In this document: in pieces, positions 20,814 through 30,836 of the stretch
Layout: each line of letters starts with the position of its first letter
Position numbering within the stretch: position 1 is the first letter of the stretch
Assembly (NCBI GenBank): GCA_001592805.2
Contig: CP051140.1
Location: 2,357,501-2,421,500 of the forward strand
Reading direction: 5' to 3'
Source: Peltaster fructicola
Taxonomy: Eukaryota > Ascomycota > Dothideomycetes
Length of the DNA: 64,000 bases
Made by a program: the position numbers and the translations under genes
Notes under the pieces: generated by a model
Told to the model about the DNA's origin: nothing
Seen by the model: only the letters and a program-made list of their open reading frames with translations
Database searches by the model: none

Positions 20814-21977
20814 ATGTCCTCGAAACGACCACATAGCAAATCCCGCCTTGGCTGCCAGCAGTGCAAGAAACGGCGCATCAAGTGCGACCAGAAGGTACCG
20901 TGCTGCGGCTCCTGCAACAAGAAAGGCCTAGAGTGCGAGTACAAGGAGTATGCGGGTGTGTCTCCCTACATGCCGTTGCAAATCGTTCTGCAGCATACAT
21001 CCATGAGCTCCACTCAGTCGTTAGCTGCCTCGAAAGACAATGCAGGGTTCTCTGCAGACGACATGCTCTTGATGCACCACTACACGCTCTATACCTGTAG
21101 GACCATGGGTCCTGTGGATGACTCAGTCTATCACGACTTCTGGCAGACTCGTGTACCTCCCCTGGCAGTTCAGTTTCCGTTTCTGATGCATGCTCTGTTG
21201 AGTCTCACGGCAGCTCATCGGTCTCTGTTCGATGTCTCCCGGCACCATTATGGTCAGGCCATTGTGACCTTCACCGACACTTCGGGTAATCACCTTCAGC
21301 ATGAAGGAGAGCACGCCGACGCAGTCTTCTGCTATGCTATCGTCATCATGCTCGTCACGTGGGCGCTCGAATGCACCCATTGCCCGTCACAGGATGATCC
21401 ACTTATGGGAGCGAACGACCTCTTCGGCGTCATTCGCACCGCCATTCAGATGCTGAGAACGATGCAACCAGGACTGATGAACCGCGAGATTACAGCTCAT
21501 ATGTGGCACCTACGGACCGACCCTACGCCCTCTGCAATGCCAGGGTGTGTTGCTCTTGCGATCGATCGTCTGGACAGCGCGGTCCTTGGACAGCAACATC
21601 TACATACAGTAGACGAGACTGGTGCTCTTCGCCAGACCTGTCAACACCTTCGCTGGTTCTTCAGTGTGGTGAACCTCCATCCGACGAATTCATTCTTCTT
21701 TGTTAGGTGGGTAACCAAGCTTTCGGCTGAATACCTGCAGCTACTTCGACGCAACGACAGTGCTGCTATGGTTATCTTGGCATTTTGGTGCATACCGTTG
21801 CACCACTTGCCACACCAATGGTACCTCACAGACTGGCCTCGACAAGTTGTGCTGCGAATCTCTCAGATTCTGCGAAGCACCATTTGGGCACCAATGATGG
21901 ACTGGCCCTTGTCAGAGATAGGAAATGTGACTGGAGCTGTCGGTAGTAGCCCACGAAATCAGCATCAAAGTTGTTAG
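20814..21977 (+). CDS. Zn2Cys6 transcription factor, sterol-regulator (Upc2)-like
   Basis: Fungal binuclear zinc cluster regulator. Residues about 13-40 hold six cysteines in CQQCKKRRIKCDQ and CGSCNKKGLEC (Cx2Cx6Cx6Cx2Cx6C). The remainder resembles the fungal C6 family with a short N-terminal cluster and a helical effector domain: LLMHHYTLYTCRTM, VPPLAVQFPFLMHALLSLTA, and CQHLRWFFSVV. Starting at 20814 gives 387 aa; an in-frame ATG at 20775 would add 13 residues. It ends at 21977 without obvious truncation. Targets are unknown. The nearest neighbours are the secreted ASST-like gene and a coiled-coil protein. Confidence 0.8.
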   Translation: MSSKRPHSKSRLGCQQCKKRRIKCDQKVPCCGSCNKKGLECEYKEYAGVSPYMPLQIVLQHTSMSSTQSLAASKDNAGFSADDMLLMHHYTLYTCRTMGPVDDSVYHDFWQTRVPPLAVQFPFLMHALLSLTAAHRSLFDVSRHHYGQAIVTFTDTSGNHLQHEGEHADAVFCYAIVIMLVTWALECTHCPSQDDPLMGANDLFGVIRTAIQMLRTMQPGLMNREITAHMWHLRTDPTPSAMPGCVALAIDRLDSAVLGQQHLHTVDETGALRQTCQHLRWFFSVVNLHPTNSFFFVRWVTKLSAEYLQLLRRNDSAAMVILAFWCIPLHHLPHQWYLTDWPRQVVLRISQILRSTIWAPMMDWPLSEIGNVTGAVGSSPRNQHQSC

Positions 21978-23065
21978 TCCCAGGGACTCGGTCAGGCCCT
22001 TGACAGCACAGATCGGTGAGGCTGTCGAGGGCTCATCAGGTTGGCGACGTCTGAGACTCTTGTAAAGCCGATAGTTATCGCACAATAACATCAGCACACG
22101 TTAAGGCAGTTTGCTTCCCAAGGATGACTCACAAGAGCTGCTATCTGTAAGCACTTGAATGTCCAGATTTCAGCCATTCAGCTTGCTTTCATCGTGCCTG
22201 GTCTCGGTCCACTGATGCTTCTTTGATCATGTTCGTCAGCGGGAGTACGACCTACTGCTGTGACAGCAATAACACACAGCAAAAGGCTAGCAGCAAGTCA
22301 TCCCGATTCGTGTTTCGCTCTGTAGTAATGAACTTCGAGAGTATCGGCGGCTGGCATCACTTGCGCTTTCGATCAAGCTTTACTTGCGGAATCCCATTTG
22401 AGCTGACATGATGCGTGGCCTTACTTGTCCACTGTCGAGACTTCAGTCGTAGCTTGCATGTGACGGGGGCTTCGCCGTAGTCCGGTAGTACAGGTGGCAA
22501 CAAAGAATCGTGTGGAGACTTGACTTCGTGATGAGTGATATCTCGAAGAAAGTGGCCAGGAGAGGTATGGACGCGGACTGTGGCGTCCTCAAGATCAGTC
22601 ACGCGCTGGAGACGTGCTCGTTCTAGACAGAAGAGAGGCCGTTCGTGAGGCCGACAACGAGAGTGTATAGATCTGGTGTATAGTGATGCAGTGACTATAC
22701 AGCGCGAAATCTCTCTCGTTACTCTTCTAGCGATTCTCGTCAGCTAGAGCCACAGTAGGCTCGATTTTGAAGCAGCCAGACCACTGTGACGCAGACCATG
22801 GATACATTTACTCTTGCTATGGCGAGGAATGGTTAACCTATGTCGGCGAAAGATCGAATGGTTGGTTGCACGACCCAACGCGTTATAAGTGGTGCGTGTG
22901 AGGTGAGATGTTTCACGTAAGCACGGGCCAGCATCAATAATCGATCAATTCACAAACAGACACTGTGATCGTTCTTCGCAACATCTCAGAACTCGTAGGC
23001 ATTCTGAGCAGACCTTGTGGCACAAGGAGAGTCTCTTCACGACCGCCGAGAGCATGCCCTTAAAC
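21978..23065. other. Intergenic region, no gene seen
   Basis: Roughly 1.1 kb containing the 3' flank of the C6 factor and the promoter of the next gene. Short frames on both strands have no recognisable content. Confidence 0.5.
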
Positions 23066-24512
23066 ATGGCACGTCCGTCTCTCGAGAACGAGTCCCGTTT
23101 TTATTCGCTAACCTCATGGATAGTCTGGGCGTTCTGCCATCCCAGGACCGCCGACTGACAGAGCATTGAAACGTAGAAGCCTGCTACCGCAACTCTCACG
23201 ACAAAACGCTCAAGACGAAGCTAACGAGGTAGCTAGAGCTTCGACCGACCGCACCACTACCACCACCATTACCAACGCCGAAATCGCTCTCGAAGAAGAA
23301 GGAGACGATGATGAGGCAAGCAACATATCTGAAAAGTTCTCTGCGATTCCAGCACAAAGCCGAATGAGAAGGCCATTGTCAGTGCGACTTCCAGCAAGCA
23401 AGACCACCCAGGCACAAGCACCTATTCGACCAGGCACACGCGAGTCGGACCACAGCACAGTCAATGGCTCTGCCACGAGTAGTCTAGCACTGGTCAGACC
23501 AATCAGCGAGGCCGGGCAGGCACGACATTCAGCTGTGAACCGAGTGGCAGAGACAACGCAGATGAACATGGCACAACGTGCTGGAAGCACTCGAAAACCA
23601 CATGCGCGATCAGGAAGCACCGTATCTGCCAGCACAAGGCCTGCCACTCGGCCTCAAGATGCAACGCCTGTCTCACCAACCAAGCACCTCGAGCGACAAA
23701 GCACCAAGGTAGAGCCATCGAGTAAACCCATGTCCAACACATATCAACAGCATCTCTCGACAGCCAAGACCACCGCACCGAAGCCAGCGATACCCGCAAG
23801 TAAAGCAGCCGTGATCCCGACTGTCGAAGAGGTGTCTCAGGAGATTGCAAGGCAGCAGATCGAACTCCTTCAACTGTCCTTGATGCATGAAAAGACTTGT
23901 GCAGAGATCTTTCATCTCGAGCAAGATGCGCAAGCTACTCTTCGTGACGAGCATCAACGACTGAGAAGGAGCTTAGGCCAGATCATAGGACAAGAGCTGG
24001 AGCGTGAAAGACAGACAAATCTGGTTGCAATGTCGCTCTGGCAGTCGGATCAATCGTATCTGATGGATCGACTTCGAGCTCTACAAAGCATACATCACGA
24101 AGTGATCTCGATGATACAAGAAGGAAACACTTTTGTCACCACCGTTTCAAGCTTCCGTGTGTGGGCAGCACATGCCGAAAAGCATGTGAGAGGAGAGCGG
24201 CCAGGGTTTGTTTCCGGGTTGTCGGAAGACTGGAGACATGCTCATGCATCTGCCGCACTCAGGATCAGGTCGTTACAAAGAGAGCTCGCAACATTACCTG
24301 CCGCTTCACGTCCTTCGAGTGTGTACACCCTGATGACTGCTTGCGAAGCTCTGCTGGACGGCATGCTTCGAGAGTTGGACCTCATGAGTCAGATCGAGAG
24401 GGAATTTCTCAGACAGGACAAGGGGCGTATCGATTCTGCCGTTGCATCACTTCCACATATTACCGAGGAGACTACTACGCAATGGTTGCCTCGATGGCAG
24501 AAACTACCTTGA
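23066..24512 (+). CDS. Coiled-coil protein of unknown function
   Basis: The main frame runs from an acceptor at 23145 to the stop at 24512. It has no in-frame ATG near its start, only a TAG upstream. A consistent model joins a 7-nt first exon (23066-23072, ATGGCAC) through a 73-nt intron (donor GTCCGT, branch GCTAAC, acceptor CCCAG) to give MARPPTDRALKRRSLLPQL and 457 aa. The N-terminal 200 residues are disordered. Residues about 215-300 form a predicted coiled coil (ARQQIELLQLSLMHEKTCAE). The C-terminal 150 residues are helical with SFRVWAAHAEKH and ending LPRWQKLP. I do not recognise a family; a cytoskeletal or spindle role is conceivable but unsupported. Confidence 0.6.
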
Positions 24513-24974
24513 TCCGACACGTTTATCAATTTCAAGGTGTCCGCCCTTACACGCAGAAAGCGCCAGCATCTTTGGCAGACAGCCAGTTGTAAGCCGTCGT
24601 TGCCAAAGCTGTCACACTCACTGTCCGCATTGACATACTGATGTACAGTTGCATGATTGGTATGCATAATCCCGGTAGCTTCAAAGTAGTACGACGAACG
24701 AGAGATTCCGCAGCCAATCAAACTGATGTTCGACTTCAGCAGAATAAGCCACAGATCACTACATCGCCGTTCTTGTCATTACTATCTTCCGTGTCTACAC
24801 CTACATCAGCGACAATCGACAGAACAAAATCGATTGGGCTATAGTCACTATCATTCATGCACCCGCACAAGGCACATTAGCTGATGCAGGCAATATCCAG
24901 CGGCACCCAACAATATGGCTTGTGCCACAAGCCACTACCTTGAGCTCCTCTTCTGGACGCCATGCCTGTCCAAA

Positions 24975-25279
24975 TTACGCATTGATGTCCTCGGATATCG
25001 TATCGATCTCATCAAGAATGGACTGTGCTGTACAACACGGCGTTGAAATGTCTCGTGTCTCAATTGGCTGCACAATGCGTCCAATCTTCCTGCGTGCTGA
25101 GCCATCACTGGTTTCGTGTTGGCGACATACAGATCAGACTCGAGCGCTATGATCTTTAGATAGGTCAGAGCATCTCTCTTCCCTATCTCGACCGCATCCT
25201 TCATACATTTCTCGAGCCATTTGGTGTGCACACATGCAGATTCGATCACATTGAGGCGCCTAGGGACCAAGTCGAACAC
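24975..25279 (-). pseudogene. Possible decayed reading frame
   Basis: A minus-strand stretch with protein-like helical composition: RLNVIESACVHTKWLEKCM, then DALTYLKIIALESDLYVAN in one frame, and SILDEIDTISEDINA in another frame ending at TAA 24977-24975. No ATG-led intact frame joins these parts. It may be a relic of a duplicated gene or an unrecognised gene with sequence errors. I cannot name a family. Confidence 0.3.
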
Positions 25280-25526
25280 TCCTTACAGCCATAATTGTCG
25301 CGACGACGAACACACAGGCTGCCCATATGCACCATAGAGAATTTATACATAATTCTGATCTGGGCATAGCGGACACATCACTTCAAGCCCCGAAGTTGAC
25401 ATCACAAGGGTGATTTGACAAACGCCATATCTTCAACCACATCCCGAGAAGTTACATCGCTCAACTTCATTGTTATCACAAGAATAGCTTCCGACAAGAC
25501 TAGAAACCGCACACCTGTTCCACACA

Positions 25527-26477
25527 ATGCTGTCCACAATCGTACTCACGCAGGCTGTACTGATCATGGGCTCTTCCATAGCTGTTGCTCTCGATGGTGC
25601 GGCTGATCAGCCATACGGGACACAAACAACCTTGCAAGTACGACAAGAGTCAATGACAACAACCATGTCGCGCGATGATACAACCACCACGTCAGTTACT
25701 TCGCAAAGCACTCAATCGAGCAACATTCGATTGCCTCGTCCATTCGACACCAATCTTGGCAACAACTTCACAGCTTCTTCGTGTCCGAACTTCTTTAGCA
25801 GCTTCCTCAGCGACCCTAGCTTTCAGCAATGCTCGCCGCTTTCACTGCTACTACTTGTGAGATAACAGCTTGTGAAACCATTCAAGAGCTGACCAAAGCA
25901 GACCTCCACTTCCTTCTTCTCAATGTCCAGGTCGTTAGTCCAACTCTCGGAGACAATGGATGCGGCTTGCACGGTCGACTATACAAGCTGCAGTATTCTG
26001 ATGTCGACGCTCGCACTGCAAGTGCAGCAATACACCAATTGTGGTCAGGATCTACAACTTCAGAATCCTCTGGTAGTTCAAGCATATAACGGCTTTCTGG
26101 CATACGACTCACTCTACCAGGCGGGCTGTCTGAAAGACAAGCTGGGAAACTATTGCTATGGAGATGCTGTGTCCAATAGTACGGACCCTTCAACATACTA
26201 CGTCTACTATCTGCCACTGGGCTTGCAGCTTCCACCATCGACGAAGCCTTCCTGCAATGAATGCTTGCAGAGTACGATGACTGTATTTGCAGAGAGCGCA
26301 TCCAACTCGTCCAAACCACTGAGCAAGGATTACATGGCTGCTGCGAAGATCATCAACTCGAACTGTGGTTCAGCTTTCGTCCAGGCAAACATTGTGTCAT
26401 CTGCAGCGAGCCTTACCAGCATGTGGCTTGGTGCTCGCTGGTGGATGGCATTGCTCTTGCTTCACACTTTGCTATAG
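25527..26477 (+). CDS. Secreted, probably GPI-anchored DUF7729-type protein
   Basis: Exons 25527-25856 and 25899-26477 give 302 aa. The N-terminus is a signal peptide (MLSTIVLTQAVLIMGSS). A Thr/Ser-rich linker of about 45 residues leads to a Cys-rich domain: PFDTNLGNNFTASSCPNFF, then a join at the intron giving SLLLLQTSTSFFSMSRSL, followed by TMDAACTVDYTSC, NCGQDLQLQNPLVVQAY, GNYCYGDAVSNSTDP and CNECLQSTM. This pattern matches a domain common in fungal cell-wall/GPI proteins (DUF7729, by memory). The C-terminal hydrophobic tail (MALLLLHTLL) after Ser-Ala-Ala fits a GPI signal. The 42-nt intron has donor GTGAGA and branch GAGCTGACC. Function is unknown. Confidence 0.8.
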
Positions 26478-26678
26478 TGCAGGATCTCAAGTGCTGAGGG
26501 CTGTGAATATCACTAGCATAGTGTCTGAGCTTCGATCCGATCGATGGCGCAGGTTGAATCGTCTATAGGGAATAAATTATAATTCTAATGGCTCCTCCAT
26601 CAAACGTAGAGTTCTGAGGCTCGGTGTTCGTGGACGTTATGCTTCGAGGCAGGTGCAGTGCCTGAGCCGTGCTCATCC

Positions 26679-27579
26679 TCAGCGCGAGAGGTATTTGGCA
26701 GCGTGCTCGACGTGATCGTCTGCGAATGTCGAGATGAAGAAATAAGAGTGATCATAATCTGGTTGATATCGAACATTCACCTTTTTGCCGGCCTTCTTGG
26801 CAGCTTCCTCAAAGTTCTCCGGAAGCAATTGTTTCTGCTTGTAGAAGTTGTCGCCAGTGCCAACATCGATCAAGATGTCGGTGTCATGTGGGAACTTTGA
26901 TATCAGCTCAGTCGCATCGTGCTCTGCCCAGACCTTCTGATCCTCGCCGAGATACCCTTTGAAAGCTTTCTCACCCCAAGGACACTTCGACGGGTTGGTG
27001 ATAGGTGCGAATGCAGAGACCGACTTGTATTTGCCAGGGTTCTTCAAGAACAGTGTTAAAGCGCCATGACCCCCCATGCTGTGTCCCGTTATCGAGACCC
27101 TCTTGCTGTCAAGCTCCTTGTACTGCTCGAAGAGAGCCTTTGGCAGCTCATCCGTGATGTAGCTGTACATCTTGTATCCTTTCGACCACGGCTCCTTAGT
27201 CGCATCAATGTAGAACCCTGCACCTGATCCAAAATCATAGCTCTCGTCTTCACCCTCGATCTCCAGACCTCGTGGACTGGTGTCTGGGAACACAACTGCC
27301 ATACCCTTTTGTGCGGCTTTGTGCTGGAAAAATCCCTTCTCCGCTCCGTTGTCTCCAGTGCAGGTGAGGCCGGCCAGGTAAAACAGCACAGGTGCCGGCT
27401 TTGAAGACGTCGCTCCTGGTGGTAGATAGAGGTTCAGCTTCATCTGGCATGATGTTGTGGTGGCCTGTATCTCAGTAAGTCTGTTGAGGCCGCCGAGGAA
27501 TAGTTCCACTCACTTGGTGGGCGAGCTTCAAAAGCTTACCGCCAAAGCTGGCAATGGTGCCCTGGACTTCGAATGCCAT
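26679..27579 (-). CDS. S-formylglutathione hydrolase
   Basis: Hydrolyses S-formylglutathione to formate and glutathione in cytosolic formaldehyde detoxification (esterase D family). Exons 27579-27514 and 27464-26679 give 283 aa. The N-terminus has the conserved IASFGGKLLKLAHQ, followed by MKLNLYLPP, LFYLAGLTCTGDN, and DTSPRGLEIEGE. The nucleophile elbow GHSMGGHGALT places Ser near residue 151. FAPITNPSKCPWGEKAFKGY and DVGTGDNFY with YDHSYFF provide the Asp and His of the triad. The 49-nt intron has donor GTGAGT, branch TTACTGAG and acceptor ATACAG. It converges with nothing, and its upstream neighbour is Rpb6 on the same strand, 338 bp away. Confidence 0.93.
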
Positions 27580-27917
27580 TCTGATGATGTATGAGAGCTG
27601 GAAGAGGTTGTGATGTAGCAAGTAGAAGTCAATGCCAATGTAAGAGGGGGAAATCCAAGAAAGACTGACGTAAGTGGGGGATCATCAGTGGATAACAGTA
27701 CATGTATCGTAGTCTGATACAAGAGTCTTGATCCAACGGTATTCGCTTCGGACTCATGGAGGGTTGATTGCTCCGATGCTTTTGCCATATGTCTACACAA
27801 ACGCCACGCTGAAAGACACAAGTCCAAATGCGCTGATCACAGCAGTTCCTCGCAGGTCCAATCCTCGTACCTGGTTGACAGTCAGCATGATGCCGTAGGT
27901 GAAGGACTGTATGCTTC

Positions 27918-28496
27918 TCACCAGCCATCGGGAAGGTATCTTCGAACGACCAGTGGGACCTTCTTCTCTCTGAGCTCTTTGATTGCAATCTGTAGAGGAT
28001 CCGTTTCGCCTTCGACATCCACCAACACTGGTGCGTTCATGCTAAAGCCTGTCAGCTGTACCGTAGGATTGTACGGCACATATACCTACCTGATTTGCAA
28101 TGCCCTTGTGCCAAGGATGCGCGCTCGCTCGTATTTGGTCATGTATGGTGTGCTCGTACGCTTCTCATTTGGAATGCGTTTCTCCTTGATACCCTGCACA
28201 GTGTTCAGCTTTTCCATAGCCTTCGCCGCTGCTGCTGCATCGCCTCCAACCACGACGTTGTCCTCATAGTCCATGGCATCGGTTTGTTGTTGAGCTGTCG
28301 CTTCGTCGTTCCCTGCAGCGTCTTCCTCGCCGGCATTCTCGCCGTCTTCGATGAGTTCCTCGGCATCGTCGATCAAGTTGTTGTCCTCTTCTCTGTGCTG
28401 CACTCAGTGATTGAGCAGGCAAGATGAGTTCATGAACACCTACTCGCCAGCACCAAAGTCTGCTGCGTCCTCGTCTCCTCCGCCATAATCAGACAT
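27918..28496 (-). CDS. RPB6: RNA polymerase I/II/III common subunit RPABC2 (Rpb6)
   Basis: Small subunit shared by all three nuclear RNA polymerases; it stabilises the clamp and the large subunit. Exons 28496-28444, 28392-28090 and 28041-27918 give 159 aa. The N-terminal half is acidic and disordered ([17 protein letters not shown]). The conserved C-terminal fold starts at [20 protein letters not shown], continues across the last intron to [20 protein letters not shown], and ends [11 protein letters not shown] with the universally conserved terminal Trp. Introns have donors GTAGGT and acceptors CACAG and TTTAG. It is divergent from TFIIIA with 270 bp between start codons. Confidence 0.94.
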
Positions 28497-28766
28497 GACT
28501 GCGATCGCGAGCTCACAATTTCCCTGCTATTGTACCGCCTTATTATGGAGATTCACACTAAGAAGTGGTGGGAGGCTTGCTGAACAGTTGGTGTCGAGTG
28601 CAGTGCTCGTGAAGCAACATTTCGTGAATGCCTTTCAATGCGACAACGTGCACGGGCCACGCTCCACCGAAAAGTATTTTGAGTAGGCGGACTTGACAAG
28701 TGCGCACACGACAACTTTTCGAGTGTGCCCGTGGCACTCCGCCAACAAAGCAGACAGATCCATAGG

Positions 28767-30342
28767 ATGAAACGTATCGCCGAGGACCACACAGTGGTTG
28801 CCCATGCTCCGAAGCGGGTGCGTACTGCCTCAGACGATGGTACGCGCAGTCACTATCACATGTTTCTTGCACTGATATCGTGAATTAGTCGACTCAGCAT
28901 ACGTCTCTGCAGGCACCACTTCCACAGCAACAACGCTCTCGCCATTAGGTCTAGACCACGACATCCTGGAGGCATCAGTCACGTCCACCACCAGCAGAAA
29001 GCGGCCCAAGAATCTGCCATGCTCGTATGAAGGTTGCGACAAGGTCTTTGATCGACCAGCTCGTCTCGAGATTCACGTTCGCTCTCACACTCAGGAGCGA
29101 CCATTTGTCTGCGGAGAGCCAGGCTGCGACAAGGCCTTCTTTCGTCTAGAGCATCTCAAAGCCCACACTAAGGCCAAGCATGACGACCAGCGTGACCACG
29201 TCTGCACGTATCAGCTTGGCTTTGGTGAAGATGGAAAGCCGTTGATCTGCGACAAAAGCTTTCATACCGCTACAAAACTACGCAGGCATATCGCCGCCCA
29301 TGAGGAGAAAGAACAAACGAAGTGCGAAGAATGCGGACAAATCTTCAGAAAGCAGGAAACTTTGCAACGACATATCAAGTCAGTTCACCTAGGAGAAGAC
29401 GCCTTCAGATGCGCCCACGTGCCAGCTGGTGAACTGGATGCTGAGGAATGTGGTAGGACGTTCGCTACAGTTGGTCTCCTCAAGGCACACGTGGTGCGAG
29501 AGCACTCTGGCGTGCGCTTCTTCTGTGAACAATGTCACAGCACTCAAGGTGATGCTATGGACGAACATGACAGATCCATCGGCTTCATCACTTATGCTGA
29601 GCTCCAACTCCATATGAAGACGGTGCATCCGCCGACCTGTGGCCTTTGTGGCTTCGTTGCCAATTCGAACAAGGGACTCAAGGCTCATGCGGATATCATG
29701 CACCAGACACTGTCTGATCGTCAACGCTTCCCATGCTCCCATCCCAGCTGTACTCGCAGCTTCACTAAGAAAGGCAACCTCAAGGTTCACATGCAGTCGG
29801 TTCATGCTCAAGTCAAAGCGTATACCTGTGGAGAGACAGACCTCAGCAATAGCAAGAAAGTCCAAGGCTGGAGTGGGCTCGGTTGCGGCTCCGGCTTTGC
29901 CAGTAAGGCAGGTCTGGAGCAGCATGTCCGCACGCAACATCTCGGACATTCTGCAGATGAGGTCTATTCCTACCAGCTTAAGCATAAGGATGCATCGGTG
30001 CCGAAGAAGACCCAGGCAACCAGCGAGCTCACTGGCTTTGCATATGAGGAGGACCGACCAGTTCCATGTCTCGTGGAAGGATGTGAAAGCCGATTTCGCA
30101 AGGATCACGATCTGGTTATTCATCTCGAACTGCATCACTCCTGGAACATCGACGACATCAATGATGCACTCGCCGAGGCAGCTGCTCTCCAAGGTGACAA
30201 GTTCTGGATCGGTGGTTTCGACGAGACGGATGAGCCTCTACAGCGGCATGTCTTTCACAACATTGCTGAGGCTGTTGACGTTACGTCTCGCAGCTTGCCA
30301 CCATTCGAGCCTATGGATCTTGACCCTCAGTTGCAGTCATAA
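28767..30342 (+). CDS. Transcription factor IIIA (C2H2 zinc finger)
   Basis: Pol III factor that binds the internal control region of 5S rRNA genes. Exons 28767-28839 and 28889-30342 give 508 aa. Ten C2H2-type fingers can be counted, beginning with CSYEGCDKVFDRPARLEIHV and CGEPGCDKAFFRLEHLKAH. They include irregular fingers with long Cys-Cys loops (for example CTYQLGFGEDGKPLIC), and finger 8 is CSHPSCTRSFTKKGNLKVH. Finger 10 (CLVEGCESRFRKDHDLVIHL) is separated from finger 9 by a longer linker, as in yeast TFIIIA. The basic segment RKRPKN-like (SRKRPKNLPC) precedes finger 1. The intron is 49 nt (donor GTACGC). The order Rpb6, TFIIIA, Los1 puts Pol III and tRNA functions together. Confidence 0.88.
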
Positions 30343-30836
30343 ACGCTGCTGAAGATCCCTACCCAACAGGATGGACACTCACGGTTGTTAGAATCGATAC
30401 CCGTACGGCGTACTTAGCGTGATGATATACATGAATGAACAATGTTATGCACTTGCTTGGAAAAAAAAGCCTTGCTCTCACGTGTCGACCATCATGGCTG
30501 GTCATCATATTGATGGTGGGGTTCCGCCAGCGTGCTGCTACCCTTGCATCAAATTATGCCCGCTCCCAAAAGTTTACAAAGGCACACGACTTCATCCACA
30601 AACACAAAACTAAACAGGAAACAACCTCATCCGCCAGCACCCTCCCTCCGATCGCTCTGCCGTCCAGATCAGTCACTATTAGCGAGCCGAACCACCATCT
30701 ACACGAAAATACATCGAAGACACACCTAGAACAATGGCTCACTGACAGCCATTGTTTACTAGCTGCAATGCCCGCTCGTAGCAAGGACACTCTTGCGTTC
30801 GCATCTCCAGCAATCACAACCTGAATCAACTTCAAC
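30343..30836. other. TFIIIA 3' flank and Los1 promoter
   Basis: No gene. Plus-strand frames at 30435-30824 are Thr/His/Ser-rich leader sequence. The stretch just before 30837 is C/A-rich, typical of a fungal 5' leader. Confidence 0.55.

Noticed and set aside
29389-30192. 267-codon frame antisense to TFIIIA
   Set aside because: It is the shadow of a zinc-finger gene whose sense strand is clearly coding.
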